Below the pieces are notes generated by a model, which made no database searches, had not been told where the DNA came from, and saw only the letters and a list, made by a program, of their open reading frames with translations. Position numbers and translations under genes: made by a program. Shown here one piece after another: positions 34,835-40,710 of a stretch of 40,710 nucleotides of DNA. Position 1 is the first letter of the stretch. Each line of letters begins with the position of its first letter. Location: contig JAFZWQ010000015.1 of NCBI GenBank assembly GCA_017617235.1, forward strand, positions 1-40,710. The letters are read 5' to 3'. This stretch comes from Bacteroidaceae bacterium. GTDB taxonomy: Bacteria; Bacteroidota; Bacteroidia; Bacteroidales; Bacteroidaceae.

Positions 34835-34842
34835 CAAAGATA
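34835..34842 (-). promoter_or_regulatory. -7 box of the patatin gene
   Basis: Minus-strand TATCTTTG, mirror image of the plus-strand box at 34866-34873. Confidence 0.65.
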
Positions 34843-34865
34843 GTGCAATTTCCCATATTTATTAC

Positions 34866-34873
34866 TATCTTTG
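34866..34873 (+). promoter_or_regulatory. -7 box of the thioesterase gene
   Basis: TATCTTTG. The region 20 bases upstream overlaps the opposing -7 box. CAAAGATAGT (34835-34844) and ACTATCTTTG (34864-34873) form a perfect 10-bp inverted repeat. Confidence 0.65.
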
Positions 34874-34907
34874 CACAGAAAAATGTGAAAAGCAATCATA
34901 ACAGACT

Positions 34908-35375
34908 ATGAAGAAAATAATAAATCCCTGGCGCAACCATGCCGAGTACAACTGTTTCGGATGCTGTCCCGATAACCCCATCGGCCTTCACATGGAGTTC
35001 TACGAAGATGGCGAATATATCGTCAGCACATGGCACCCCGAACATAACTACCAGGGGTGGGTGAACACCATGCATGGCGGCATCCTGAGCACCCTGATCG
35101 ACGAGGTCTGCGGATGGGTGGTGACGCGTAAACTGCAAACCAGCGGATATACCGTACAGCTGACCGTGAAGTTCAAGAAAGCCATTCCCACCACCGAGCC
35201 CGAACTGACGATACGTGCAAAGGTCACGAAACAAGTCCGCAACCTGGCCTATATCAGTGCCGAGATTGTCAACTCCGAAGGCGAACTATGCAACGAGGGC
35301 GAGGCCGTCTATTTCCTCATGAACCAGGAAAAGGCCAAGGAAATGGGATTCCTGCCTTGTCAGGTCGAAGACTGA
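34908..35375 (+). CDS. PaaI-type hotdog-fold thioesterase
   Basis: A 155-residue acyl-CoA thioesterase-like protein. The hotdog helix and its catalytic-side motif are in NTMHGGILSTLIDEVCGWV, where HGG and the following acidic residue D/E match the PaaI family. The N-terminal HAEYNCFGCCPDNPIGL with clustered cysteines is the frequent FGCGxxNPxGL lead-in of this branch. The substrate is unknown. It ends 9 bases from the convergent small membrane protein gene. Confidence 0.88.
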   Translation: MKKIINPWRNHAEYNCFGCCPDNPIGLHMEFYEDGEYIVSTWHPEHNYQGWVNTMHGGILSTLIDEVCGWVVTRKLQTSGYTVQLTVKFKKAIPTTEPELTIRAKVTKQVRNLAYISAEIVNSEGELCNEGEAVYFLMNQEKAKEMGFLPCQVED

Positions 35376-35384
35376 CTTAACGAT

Positions 35385-35720
35385 TCATTTGGACAGGTTC
35401 GCCTCGATGCGCTTCAGCGTTCGCGAGATATTCACGAACACCTTGAAGAATGCCCAATATCCCAGAACCGCCACGATAAGGAACACTGCGAGGGCAATCA
35501 TGATGCCATTTGCTGCGGCGCCGAAACTTGGGTATGCATAGGGATTTTCCATCACTACCACAATCATGATAATGGGAAAAATCAGTCCCAGAATCAGGAG
35601 GATGTAGGCCACAATCTCCAGAATGGTTTCGGCCACATTGCTGCTTTGACTGTTACGACCCACCACCTCAACGGTGAATCCCATCTCCTTCAGTTCTTCT
35701 AAAGTCTTTTCGTCTTTCAT
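35385..35720 (-). CDS. Small two-span membrane protein
   Basis: An 111-residue protein with a charged cytoplasmic start (MKDEKTLEELKEMGFTVEVV), two hydrophobic segments (about 33-58 and 70-95) and a basic C terminus (SRTLKRIEANLSK). No family recognised. The start at 35720 is preferred: the frame is open to 35780, but the extra part is encoded by the octamer repeat of the spacer (ITKQLNNQTT) and looks non-native. Confidence 0.65.
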   Translation of the reverse strand: MKDEKTLEELKEMGFTVEVVGRNSQSSNVAETILEIVAYILLILGLIFPIIMIVVVMENPYAYPSFGAAANGIMIALAVFLIVAVLGYWAFFKVFVNISRTLKRIEANLSK

Positions 35721-35721
35721 A

Positions 35722-35745
35722 GTTGTTTGGTTGTTTAGTTGTTTA
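35722..35745. repeat. Period-8 junction repeat
   Basis: GTTGTTTG, GTTGTTTA, GTTGTTTA end to end, immediately upstream of the start codon of the small membrane protein (minus strand). Confidence 0.75.
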
Positions 35746-35843
35746 GTAATCTCTCTCACCCCTTTATCAACAACATGCATTCAGTAACGACAGCGCCTTT
35801 TATGGTCTTATTGTATAATCTGATGTTTACGGATTAAGGGGTG

Positions 35844-36806
35844 TTAACGGATACACGATGTTGACAATGAAGATATTCGTTTGCTCAGTAATTGATGATA
35901 GTCGGCCTTCATCTTATCGGGAAGGAATGATTGGTCAATGAGATTATTCCATTGAGGTAAGTAGGCCTTCATTCGCCCTATCATTTTCTCTGCCACCGTG
36001 GCAGGAATACCGCTCTGGGTAAAGGCTGTGATGAAGGTGTTGCGGTTGAACCCGTTTTTCTCGCCCCCCACCGCAAAACTCATTGCCATCTCCTCAGTAT
36101 CTTGAGGGTCGGCCAGCAGCACGGCCAGCAGATCGTAGGCTGGCGATAGCACATATTCTCCCCCTCCGCTATCTAACAGAGAAAAGTTCTTGCAGTGCAT
36201 ATCGGAGTTTCCTGTAATCCATGAGAATAAAACGATTTCCCAGAATCGCTGCACATCCAACATAGGGGCCGACGAGTACTTCTTGATGGTTTCTGCCAGT
36301 TGCTGGTAGGTGCCGTAGTACTTATGCTCGGTGAGTCGGTTGGTTAGCTGACACATATCGAGCATGGATATTTTTTCTCCACTATGCCCACGATCCATTC
36401 TTCGAGTAAGATACCCCAGTTCGCCGTCGGCCAGGCGGATGAGCGTATGACGGGCGGTGCGGATATGGGCAGCCTCGGCCATTTTCATCGTCAAGTCCTC
36501 CAGTTCGGGCAGGCAGGGGTATTGTGCACTCTGCGGCTTGAAGATGTATTTACCCCACAGACCTACGATGGTAAACTTTGAAGGCTCGTTCTTCCCGCCA
36601 CGGTTTACGTCCAGCGACATCTTAGCCTGCACACCAGTTACCGACGCACTGGTGCGGATAACCTGACGGGCAAGTTCCGACATGTTGTCTCGCGTGTAAG
36701 GAAGAATTGGCGCCGTATCGCTGCCGAAGAACTTACGCGCACAGCCTGGATGAAAGTCCACCTGACCATCCTCCAACTCTTGATAACAGTACAAACACTT
36801 ACTCAT
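35844..36806 (-). CDS. HipT-like kinase toxin (C-terminal HipA domain) with N-terminal zinc finger
   Basis: A 320-residue HipA-fold Ser/Thr kinase lacking the N-terminal HipA subdomain, which is encoded separately upstream. Residues 4-22 form CX2C-X11-HX2C (C4, C7, H19, C22), a likely zinc finger. The glycine-rich loop is TGVQAKMS (57-64). It is preceded by S53-A54-S55, in the place of the autophosphorylated SxS motif described for HipT. The catalytic loop GNSDMHCKNFSLL (199-211) has D202 and N207, and the metal-binding aspartate D225 is in SPAYDLLA. All core residues are present, so it should be active. Known HipA and HipT phosphorylate aminoacyl-tRNA synthetases (GltX, TrpS); the target here is unknown. 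It overlaps the hipS-like gene by 8 bases. Confidence 0.88.
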   Translation of the reverse strand: MSKCLYCYQELEDGQVDFHPGCARKFFGSDTAPILPYTRDNMSELARQVIRTSASVTGVQAKMSLDVNRGGKNEPSKFTIVGLWGKYIFKPQSAQYPCLPELEDLTMKMAEAAHIRTARHTLIRLADGELGYLTRRMDRGHSGEKISMLDMCQLTNRLTEHKYYGTYQQLAETIKKYSSAPMLDVQRFWEIVLFSWITGNSDMHCKNFSLLDSGGGEYVLSPAYDLLAVLLADPQDTEEMAMSFAVGGEKNGFNRNTFITAFTQSGIPATVAEKMIGRMKAYLPQWNNLIDQSFLPDKMKADYHQLLSKRISSLSTSCIR

Positions 36807-37122
36807 AGTCCAATGGTTTTACGCTGATGTTTCCGATACAATCCTTGCAGCAAGCCATCAAGAGCGACATCCTGTCGCGTGGGTCTATTTTCCACGACGA
36901 TGATGCGATGTCCAAGAGCCAGCCCTCAGGGATGAGTCCATCGAATACGGGAAACATCATCTCTTTATCGTACTGCTGGGCAGTCAACGGTATCGTTGGA
37001 CTTACAGGGGCAGCATCCGAACGGGTAAGATACGCCTCGTCATACACAAAATGGAATCCCTCTTCGTCTTCTGTAAGGATGCCACAGTAGATGTCGTTTA
37101 CATAGATTCCTGCCTGTTTCAT
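36799..37122 (-). CDS. HipS-like protein (separate HipA N-terminal domain)
   Basis: A 107-residue protein matching the N-terminal subdomain of HipA: MKQAGIYVNDIYCGILTEDE, then FVYDEAYLTRSDAAPVSPTIPL, then MFPVFDGLIPEGWLL (each a piece of the conserved fold). In the three-gene HipBST systems this piece is the separate HipS subunit and acts as the antitoxin. It is translationally linked on both sides: ATGA overlap with the HTH gene before it and an 8-base overlap with the kinase after it. Confidence 0.88.
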   Translation of the reverse strand: MKQAGIYVNDIYCGILTEDEEGFHFVYDEAYLTRSDAAPVSPTIPLTAQQYDKEMMFPVFDGLIPEGWLLDIASSSWKIDPRDRMSLLMACCKDCIGNISVKPLDYE

Positions 37123-37322
37123 ACGATGTCACGTTTTACGGGTGCAAGGCATTCGCCAAACAGGGCCAGCACATCATTTACCTTATCCATTCTCAATGTC
37201 TGCTTACCTTGTTCAAGTTCTCTTACAAACCTGAGTCCTACCCCGGACCTCTCCGCCAATTCAACTTGAGAAAGCCCGTTCTTCTTCCGTTTTTGCTTAA
37301 TATATTCCGATAGCGTCATCAT
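37119..37322 (-). CDS. HipB-like HTH repressor
   Basis: A 67-residue Xre/Cro-type regulator. The helix-turn-helix lies at about 17-44 (LSQVELAERSGVGLRFVREL). The C-terminal ALFGECLAPVKRDIV is short. First gene of the hip operon, with its start 14 bases or so after the predicted transcription start. It should bind the three TATACC-N6-GGTATA dyads upstream and repress the operon. ATG at 37322 or the next codon 37319. Confidence 0.9.
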   Translation of the reverse strand: MMTLSEYIKQKRKKNGLSQVELAERSGVGLRFVRELEQGKQTLRMDKVNDVLALFGECLAPVKRDIV

Positions 37323-37324
37323 AA

Positions 37325-37427
37325 TTATACCTTATCGGGTGCAAATATAGGCAAAATATTGTTACAATATACCACTTCGGGTATAAATTTAATGTTTTTC
37401 ATCAATATTATACCCTATATGGTATAA
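37325..37427 (-). promoter_or_regulatory. hip operon control region: three operator dyads and -7 box
   Basis: Three dyads share the half sites TTATACC and GGTATAA with a 6-base spacer. O1 is at 37325-37344 (right half GGTGCAA, degenerate), O2 at 37368-37385 (TATACC/GGTATA exact) and O3 at 37408-37427 (perfect to 7 bp per half). Their centres are 41-42 bp apart, about four helical turns, so a repressor would lie on one face. A minus-strand -7 box TATATTTG (37342-37349) overlaps O1. The layout resembles E. coli hip operators, TATCC-N8-GGATA, with the same 18-bp total. Confidence 0.8.
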
Positions 37428-37431
37428 AGTT

Positions 37432-37476
37432 TAGCCTTTCCTCATTCCCGCTGACGCGCCTATTGTAGCCTTTTTT
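37432..37476 (-). repeat. Diverged intergenic copy of the pyrG insertion element
   Basis: In plus orientation CATTCCCG (37443-37450) and GTAGCCTTT (37465-37473) flank GACGCGCCTA. They correspond in order to the ends and middle of the 36-bp element found twice in pyrG. TAGCCTTTC (37432-37440), just before CATTCCCG, equals the end of a further unit, so two units may have been in tandem. It starts 9 bases after the asnB stop. Confidence 0.6.
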
Positions 37477-37484
37477 GGGTGATG

Positions 37485-39149
37485 TCAATATGCCATTTCA
37501 TGGACACCCTTGACGGCACGTCCACTGGGATCGTTCATATTCTTGAAGGCGGCATCCCATTCCAGAGCAATGGCGGTGGAGCAAGCCACACTGGCCTCTT
37601 GGTTCACGCTGCGTGCAGCGCTGTCGCTGGGGAAGTGCTCGGCAAAAATGCTGCGGTAGTAGTATTCCTCTTTGTTGAGTGGTGGGTTGATGGGGAATCG
37701 CTCGGCAGCATGCGCCATCTGCTCGTCGGTGACGGCCTCTGAGGTAATCTTTTTCAGGGTGTCAATCCAACTGTAGCCTACGCCATCGCTAAACTGCTCC
37801 TTCTGGCGCCAAGCCACCTCAGCTGGCAGCATATCGGCAAAGGCCTCGCGCACAATCTTCTTCTCCATCGTTGTGCCTGGGCACATTTTTGCCTCAGGGT
37901 TGGTGCGCATAGCCACATCGAGGAACTCCTTGTCGAGGAAGGGTACACGACCCTCTACGCCCCAAGCGCTCAAGCTCTTGTTGGCACGCAGACAATCGTA
38001 GAGGTGCAGCTTAGAGAGCTTGCGAACGGTCTCCTCATGGAAGTCCTTAGCCGATGGGGCTTTGTGGAAGTAGAGGTAACCTCCGAAAATCTCGTCGGCA
38101 CCTTCGCCACTGAGCACCATCTTGATACCCATCGACTTGATGACGCGAGCCAACAGATACATAGGTGTTGACGCGCGAACAGTAGTTACATCGTAGGTCT
38201 CGATGAAGTAGATGACATCGCGGATGGCATCAAGTCCCTCCTGGATGGTATAGTTGATTTCGTGATGTACGGTGCCTATGTGGTCGGCTACCATTTTTGC
38301 CTTTGCCAAATCCGGTGCCCCCTTCAGGCCGACTGCAAACGAGTGCAGACGTGGCCAGTAGGCTTTTGTTTTAGAATCGTCCTCGATACGATGCTCGCTG
38401 AACTTCTCGGCAATGGCAGAGATGACGCTGGAGTCAAGACCTCCTGAGAGCAGTACGCCATAAGGCACATCGCTCATCAGCTGGCGCTTAACGGCAGCGG
38501 TAAGCGCATCGTGTATAGCTGCTACGCTGGCAGTATTATCCTTTACAGCATCGTAGCTGAACCAGTCGCGCTGGTAGTAGCGCTTCATACCAGGATCGCC
38601 ACTCCAATAGTAGTGACCTGGCAGGAATGGCTCATACCTTTCGCACTGGCCCTCGAGGGCTTTCAGCTCTGAGGCCACATACACCATGCCATCACTATCG
38701 TAGCCAATATAAAGAGGTATAACGCCAATGGGGTCGCGGGCAATCAGGAATGCGTCTTTTTCCTCGTCGTAGAGTGCAAAGGCAAAAATGCCGCTTAGGT
38801 CTTCGAGAAAGTTGATGCCCTTGTCGCGATAAAGCGCCAAGATAACCTCGCAGTCGCTGCCCGTCTGGAACTCATACTGACCAGCATAGCGGCGACGAAT
38901 CTCCTGATGGTTGTAAATCTCGCCGTTCACGGCCAGGACTTGCTTCTTGTCGGGGCTGTAGAGGGGTTGGCCGCCACTCTCGGGGTCAACGATAGAGAGT
39001 CGCTCATGCGCCAGGATGGCAGAGCCGCCACAGTATATTCCACTCCAGTCAGGTCCGCGGTGACGGATTTTCTGACTCATTTTCAACGCCTTCTGTCGCA
39101 ATTCCTGCGACTGCTGCTTGATGTTAAATATGGCTACGATTCCACACAT
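37485..39149 (-). CDS. asnB: Asparagine synthetase B (glutamine-hydrolysing)
   Basis: A 554-residue enzyme that makes asparagine from aspartate, glutamine and ATP. The N-terminal glutaminase domain starts MCGIVAIF with the nucleophile C2, and has RGPDWSG and the NGEIYNH motif. The C-terminal synthetase domain (about 210-520) has the PP-loop LLSGGLDSS and the motif SGEGADEIFGGYLYF. The length matches E. coli AsnB. It follows pyrG across a 64-base spacer with heptamer repeats, in the same direction, so a shared transcript of two glutamine amidotransferases is likely. Confidence 0.96.
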   Translation of the reverse strand: MCGIVAIFNIKQQSQELRQKALKMSQKIRHRGPDWSGIYCGGSAILAHERLSIVDPESGGQPLYSPDKKQVLAVNGEIYNHQEIRRRYAGQYEFQTGSDCEVILALYRDKGINFLEDLSGIFAFALYDEEKDAFLIARDPIGVIPLYIGYDSDGMVYVASELKALEGQCERYEPFLPGHYYWSGDPGMKRYYQRDWFSYDAVKDNTASVAAIHDALTAAVKRQLMSDVPYGVLLSGGLDSSVISAIAEKFSEHRIEDDSKTKAYWPRLHSFAVGLKGAPDLAKAKMVADHIGTVHHEINYTIQEGLDAIRDVIYFIETYDVTTVRASTPMYLLARVIKSMGIKMVLSGEGADEIFGGYLYFHKAPSAKDFHEETVRKLSKLHLYDCLRANKSLSAWGVEGRVPFLDKEFLDVAMRTNPEAKMCPGTTMEKKIVREAFADMLPAEVAWRQKEQFSDGVGYSWIDTLKKITSEAVTDEQMAHAAERFPINPPLNKEEYYYRSIFAEHFPSDSAARSVNQEASVACSTAIALEWDAAFKNMNDPSGRAVKGVHEMAY

Positions 39150-39162
39150 AATGTAATTTACT

Positions 39163-39198
39163 ATTTGACGATTTACGATTTACAATTTACAATTTATT
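39163..39198. repeat. Period-7 junction repeat between pyrG and asnB
   Basis: ATTTGACG, ATTTACG, ATTTACA, ATTTACA, ATTTATT end to end. A further degenerate part (39206-39226) includes the pyrG stop and its last residues. Confidence 0.75.
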
Positions 39199-39213
39199 TG
39201 GTGATGGGGTTAT

Positions 39214-40710
39214 TTAGTTATTTATACAGGCCTTGATGAAGCTCATAAACAGTGGGTGTGGATTAAGTACGGTCGATGAGTACTCTGGGTGGAACTGGGT
39301 TCCTATGTACCATCTCTTCTCAGGTATCTCAACGATCTCTACCAGGTTGGCGGCTGGGTTTATGCCCACGCACTTCATTCCGTTCTTCTCGAACTCCTCC
39401 TGATACTTGTTGTTGAACTCATAGCGATGGCGATGGCGCTCCTTGATGAGCGCCATTCCCGACGTTCCGTCGCCTACCCGTAGCCTTTCTTTGTCGTAAG
39501 CCTCGTAGACGCGACTGTCCTTCAGCAGCTCGCACTCGTAGGCGCCCAGTCGCATGGTACCACCCATCTGGGTGATGTTCTTCTGCTCCTCCATCATGTC
39601 GATAACGTTGTGTGGAGTCTTCTCGTCCATCTCAGCACTGTTGGCGTCCTTGTAGCCCAATACGTTGCGAGCGAATTCTATCACCATCATCTGCATACCG
39701 AGGCAGATGCCGAAGGTGGGGATGTCGTGTGTGCGAGTGTATTCGGCTGCGATAATCTTGCCTTCGATACCACGCTGACCAAAGCCTGGACAAACAACGA
39801 TGCCCTGTAAACCGTCCAGTTTCTCTGCAACATTCTGCTTGGTTATCTCCTCGCTGTTCACGAAGTGCAGCTTGGCCTTCACATCGTTGTAGATGCCAGC
39901 CAGATTCAAGCTCTCGCGAATGCTCTTGTAGGCATCCTGCAGGTCGTATTTTCCTACCAGTCCGATGTGTACCTCGCGTGTGGCATTGCGCTGCTTGGCC
40001 AGAAAGTCGTGCCAGCCCTTCATGGCAGGAGTCATTCCCGACGTGCCGTCGCCTACCCGTAGCCTTTCGCCTACGGGGATACCTATCTTGCGCATGATGG
40101 CAGCGTCCAGGCCTTGCTTCTGCATGTTCACCGGCACCTCGTAGATGCTGGGCATATCCTCGCTCTGCACCACACACTCCAGGTCAACGTTGCAGAACGA
40201 TGCCACCTTCATCCGCATCGAATCGTCCAGATGGCGCTCTGTGCGCAGCACCAGTATATCGGGCTGTATTCCCATGCCCTGCAGCTCCTTCACGCTGTGC
40301 TGCGTGGGCTTGGTCTTCAGCTCGTCGGCAGCTTTTAAGTAAGGTACGTACGTAAGGTGTACGCAGACAGCTTTCCTGCCCAGCTCCCAGCGCAACTGTC
40401 GAATGGCCTCCATGAATGGCGCACTCTCAATGTCGCCGATGGTACCGCCCACCTCTGTAATGACGAAGTCAAAAGCCTCCCCCTGTTCATCTTCTCTCAG
40501 CATCCTCCGTTTTATCTCGTCGGTGATGTGTGGCACCACCTGAATCGTCTTTCCCAGGTAGTCGCCGTGGCGCTCGCGATCTATCACCGTCTTGTAGATG
40601 CGACCGGTTGTTATAGAGTTGTTTCGTGTGGTGTGTATGCCTGTAAAGCGCTCGTAGTGACCCAGATCCAAGTCGGTCTCAAACCCATCCTCAGTCACGT
40701 AGCACTCGCC
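39214..40710 (-). CDS. pyrG: CTP synthase (5' truncated by the window edge), with two inserted elements
   Basis: The last 498 residues of the enzyme that makes CTP from UTP, ATP and glutamine. The visible synthase part has EDGFETDLDLGHYERF and GGTIGDIES. The glutaminase domain has the nucleophile in FGICLGMQ and the histidine/glutamate in GTQFHPEYSS. Two foreign in-frame inserts break conserved stretches. ERLRVGDGTSGM follows IPVG before TPAMKGW in the linker between the domains. The same 12 residues lie between AYDK and ALIKERHRHRYEF, next to the conserved RHRHRYE motif. Both come from a 36-bp repeat. The core motifs are intact, so the enzyme is probably active. The start is outside the window. 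Confidence 0.95.
   Translation of the reverse strand, partial: GECYVTEDGFETDLDLGHYERFTGIHTTRNNSITTGRIYKTVIDRERHGDYLGKTIQVVPHITDEIKRRMLREDEQGEAFDFVITEVGGTIGDIESAPFMEAIRQLRWELGRKAVCVHLTYVPYLKAADELKTKPTQHSVKELQGMGIQPDILVLRTERHLDDSMRMKVASFCNVDLECVVQSEDMPSIYEVPVNMQKQGLDAAIMRKIGIPVGERLRVGDGTSGMTPAMKGWHDFLAKQRNATREVHIGLVGKYDLQDAYKSIRESLNLAGIYNDVKAKLHFVNSEEITKQNVAEKLDGLQGIVVCPGFGQRGIEGKIIAAEYTRTHDIPTFGICLGMQMMVIEFARNVLGYKDANSAEMDEKTPHNVIDMMEEQKNITQMGGTMRLGAYECELLKDSRVYEAYDKERLRVGDGTSGMALIKERHRHRYEFNNKYQEEFEKNGMKCVGINPAANLVEIVEIPEKRWYIGTQFHPEYSSTVLNPHPLFMSFIKACINN
39454..39489 (-). repeat. 36-bp in-frame insertion element in pyrG, copy 2
   Basis: On the minus strand it begins GAAAGGCTACGGGTAGGCGA and ends ACGTCGGGAATG, encoding ERLRVGDGTSGM. 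It differs from copy 1 at one position of 36. It contains two small inverted repeats: CTAC-GG-GTAG and CGACG-NNN-CGTCG. Confidence 0.9.
40033..40068 (-). repeat. 36-bp in-frame insertion element in pyrG, copy 1
   Basis: Same 36 bases as 39454-39489 except one, in the same reading frame. The preceding host bases GTAGGCGA resemble an internal part of the element, so the exact insertion boundary on that side is ambiguous by three bases. Confidence 0.9.

Noticed and set aside
37471-37476. T-run as terminator of asnB
   Set aside because: The T-run is on the plus strand while asnB is on the minus strand; no stem precedes a T-run in the asnB direction.

Overview
The window reads as Bacteroidales chromosome, most likely a Prevotella-type member of the Prevotellaceae. 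Five kinds of evidence point there. Promoters are of the Bacteroidetes type, with several exact TTTG-N20-TAnnTTTG matches. Almost no gene has a Shine-Dalgarno sequence. Secreted proteins end in a YDLxGRK...GxYIVNGKK sorting-like tail. The enzyme set (S41 and S46 peptidases, GH97, a two-domain nucleoside kinase, split HipA) is typical of the phylum. The gene order rimP-nusA-infB-cvpA-sufBCDS also fits.

Layout. 1-920: the 3' end of a secreted protein, a strong terminator, and a gene-poor stretch with tRNA-Asn and a partial duplication of its 3' end and terminator. 921-3742: PfkB-family sugar/nucleoside kinase, S41 processing protease and a coupled 40-residue membrane protein. 3883-14399 (+): rimP, nusA, infB, cvpA, sufB, sufC, sufD, sufS and rnhB, a translation/transcription block running into iron-sulfur cluster assembly. 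14449-15287: a short RNA gene (-) and queC (+). 15268-23926 (-): two glycosidase genes (beta-propeller type and GH97), cobB-like sirtuin, a large secreted HExxH protein, nucleoside kinase and a Fur-family regulator. 24019-27001 (+): rsmI, a coiled-coil lipoprotein and hflX. 27005-29655: divergent tadA-like deaminase (-) and S46 dipeptidyl peptidase (+). 29793-33938 (+): a tight four-gene run joining two secreted proteins that share a domain to a LytS/LytTR two-component pair. 33944-35720: patatin, hotdog thioesterase, small membrane protein. 35844-37427 (-): a split HipA toxin-antitoxin module (HipB, HipS, HipT types) with three evenly spaced operator dyads. 37485-40710 (-): asnB and the 5'-truncated pyrG, two glutamine amidotransferases.

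Three observations go beyond ordinary annotation. (1) A 36-bp element is inserted twice, in frame, in pyrG, each copy adding about 12 residues (ERLRVGDGTSGM). A diverged copy lies between asnB and the hip operon, so it looks like a small dispersed element able to enter coding sequence. (2) At least fourteen gene junctions carry short degenerate tandem repeats with a period of 7, 8 or 9 bases. They sit on start or stop codons, and in two genes they form part of the signal peptide. (3) A promoter-terminator unit of about 67 nt upstream of queC looks like a conserved-type Bacteroidales small RNA. Functions are inferred from sequence alone; no database search was possible.
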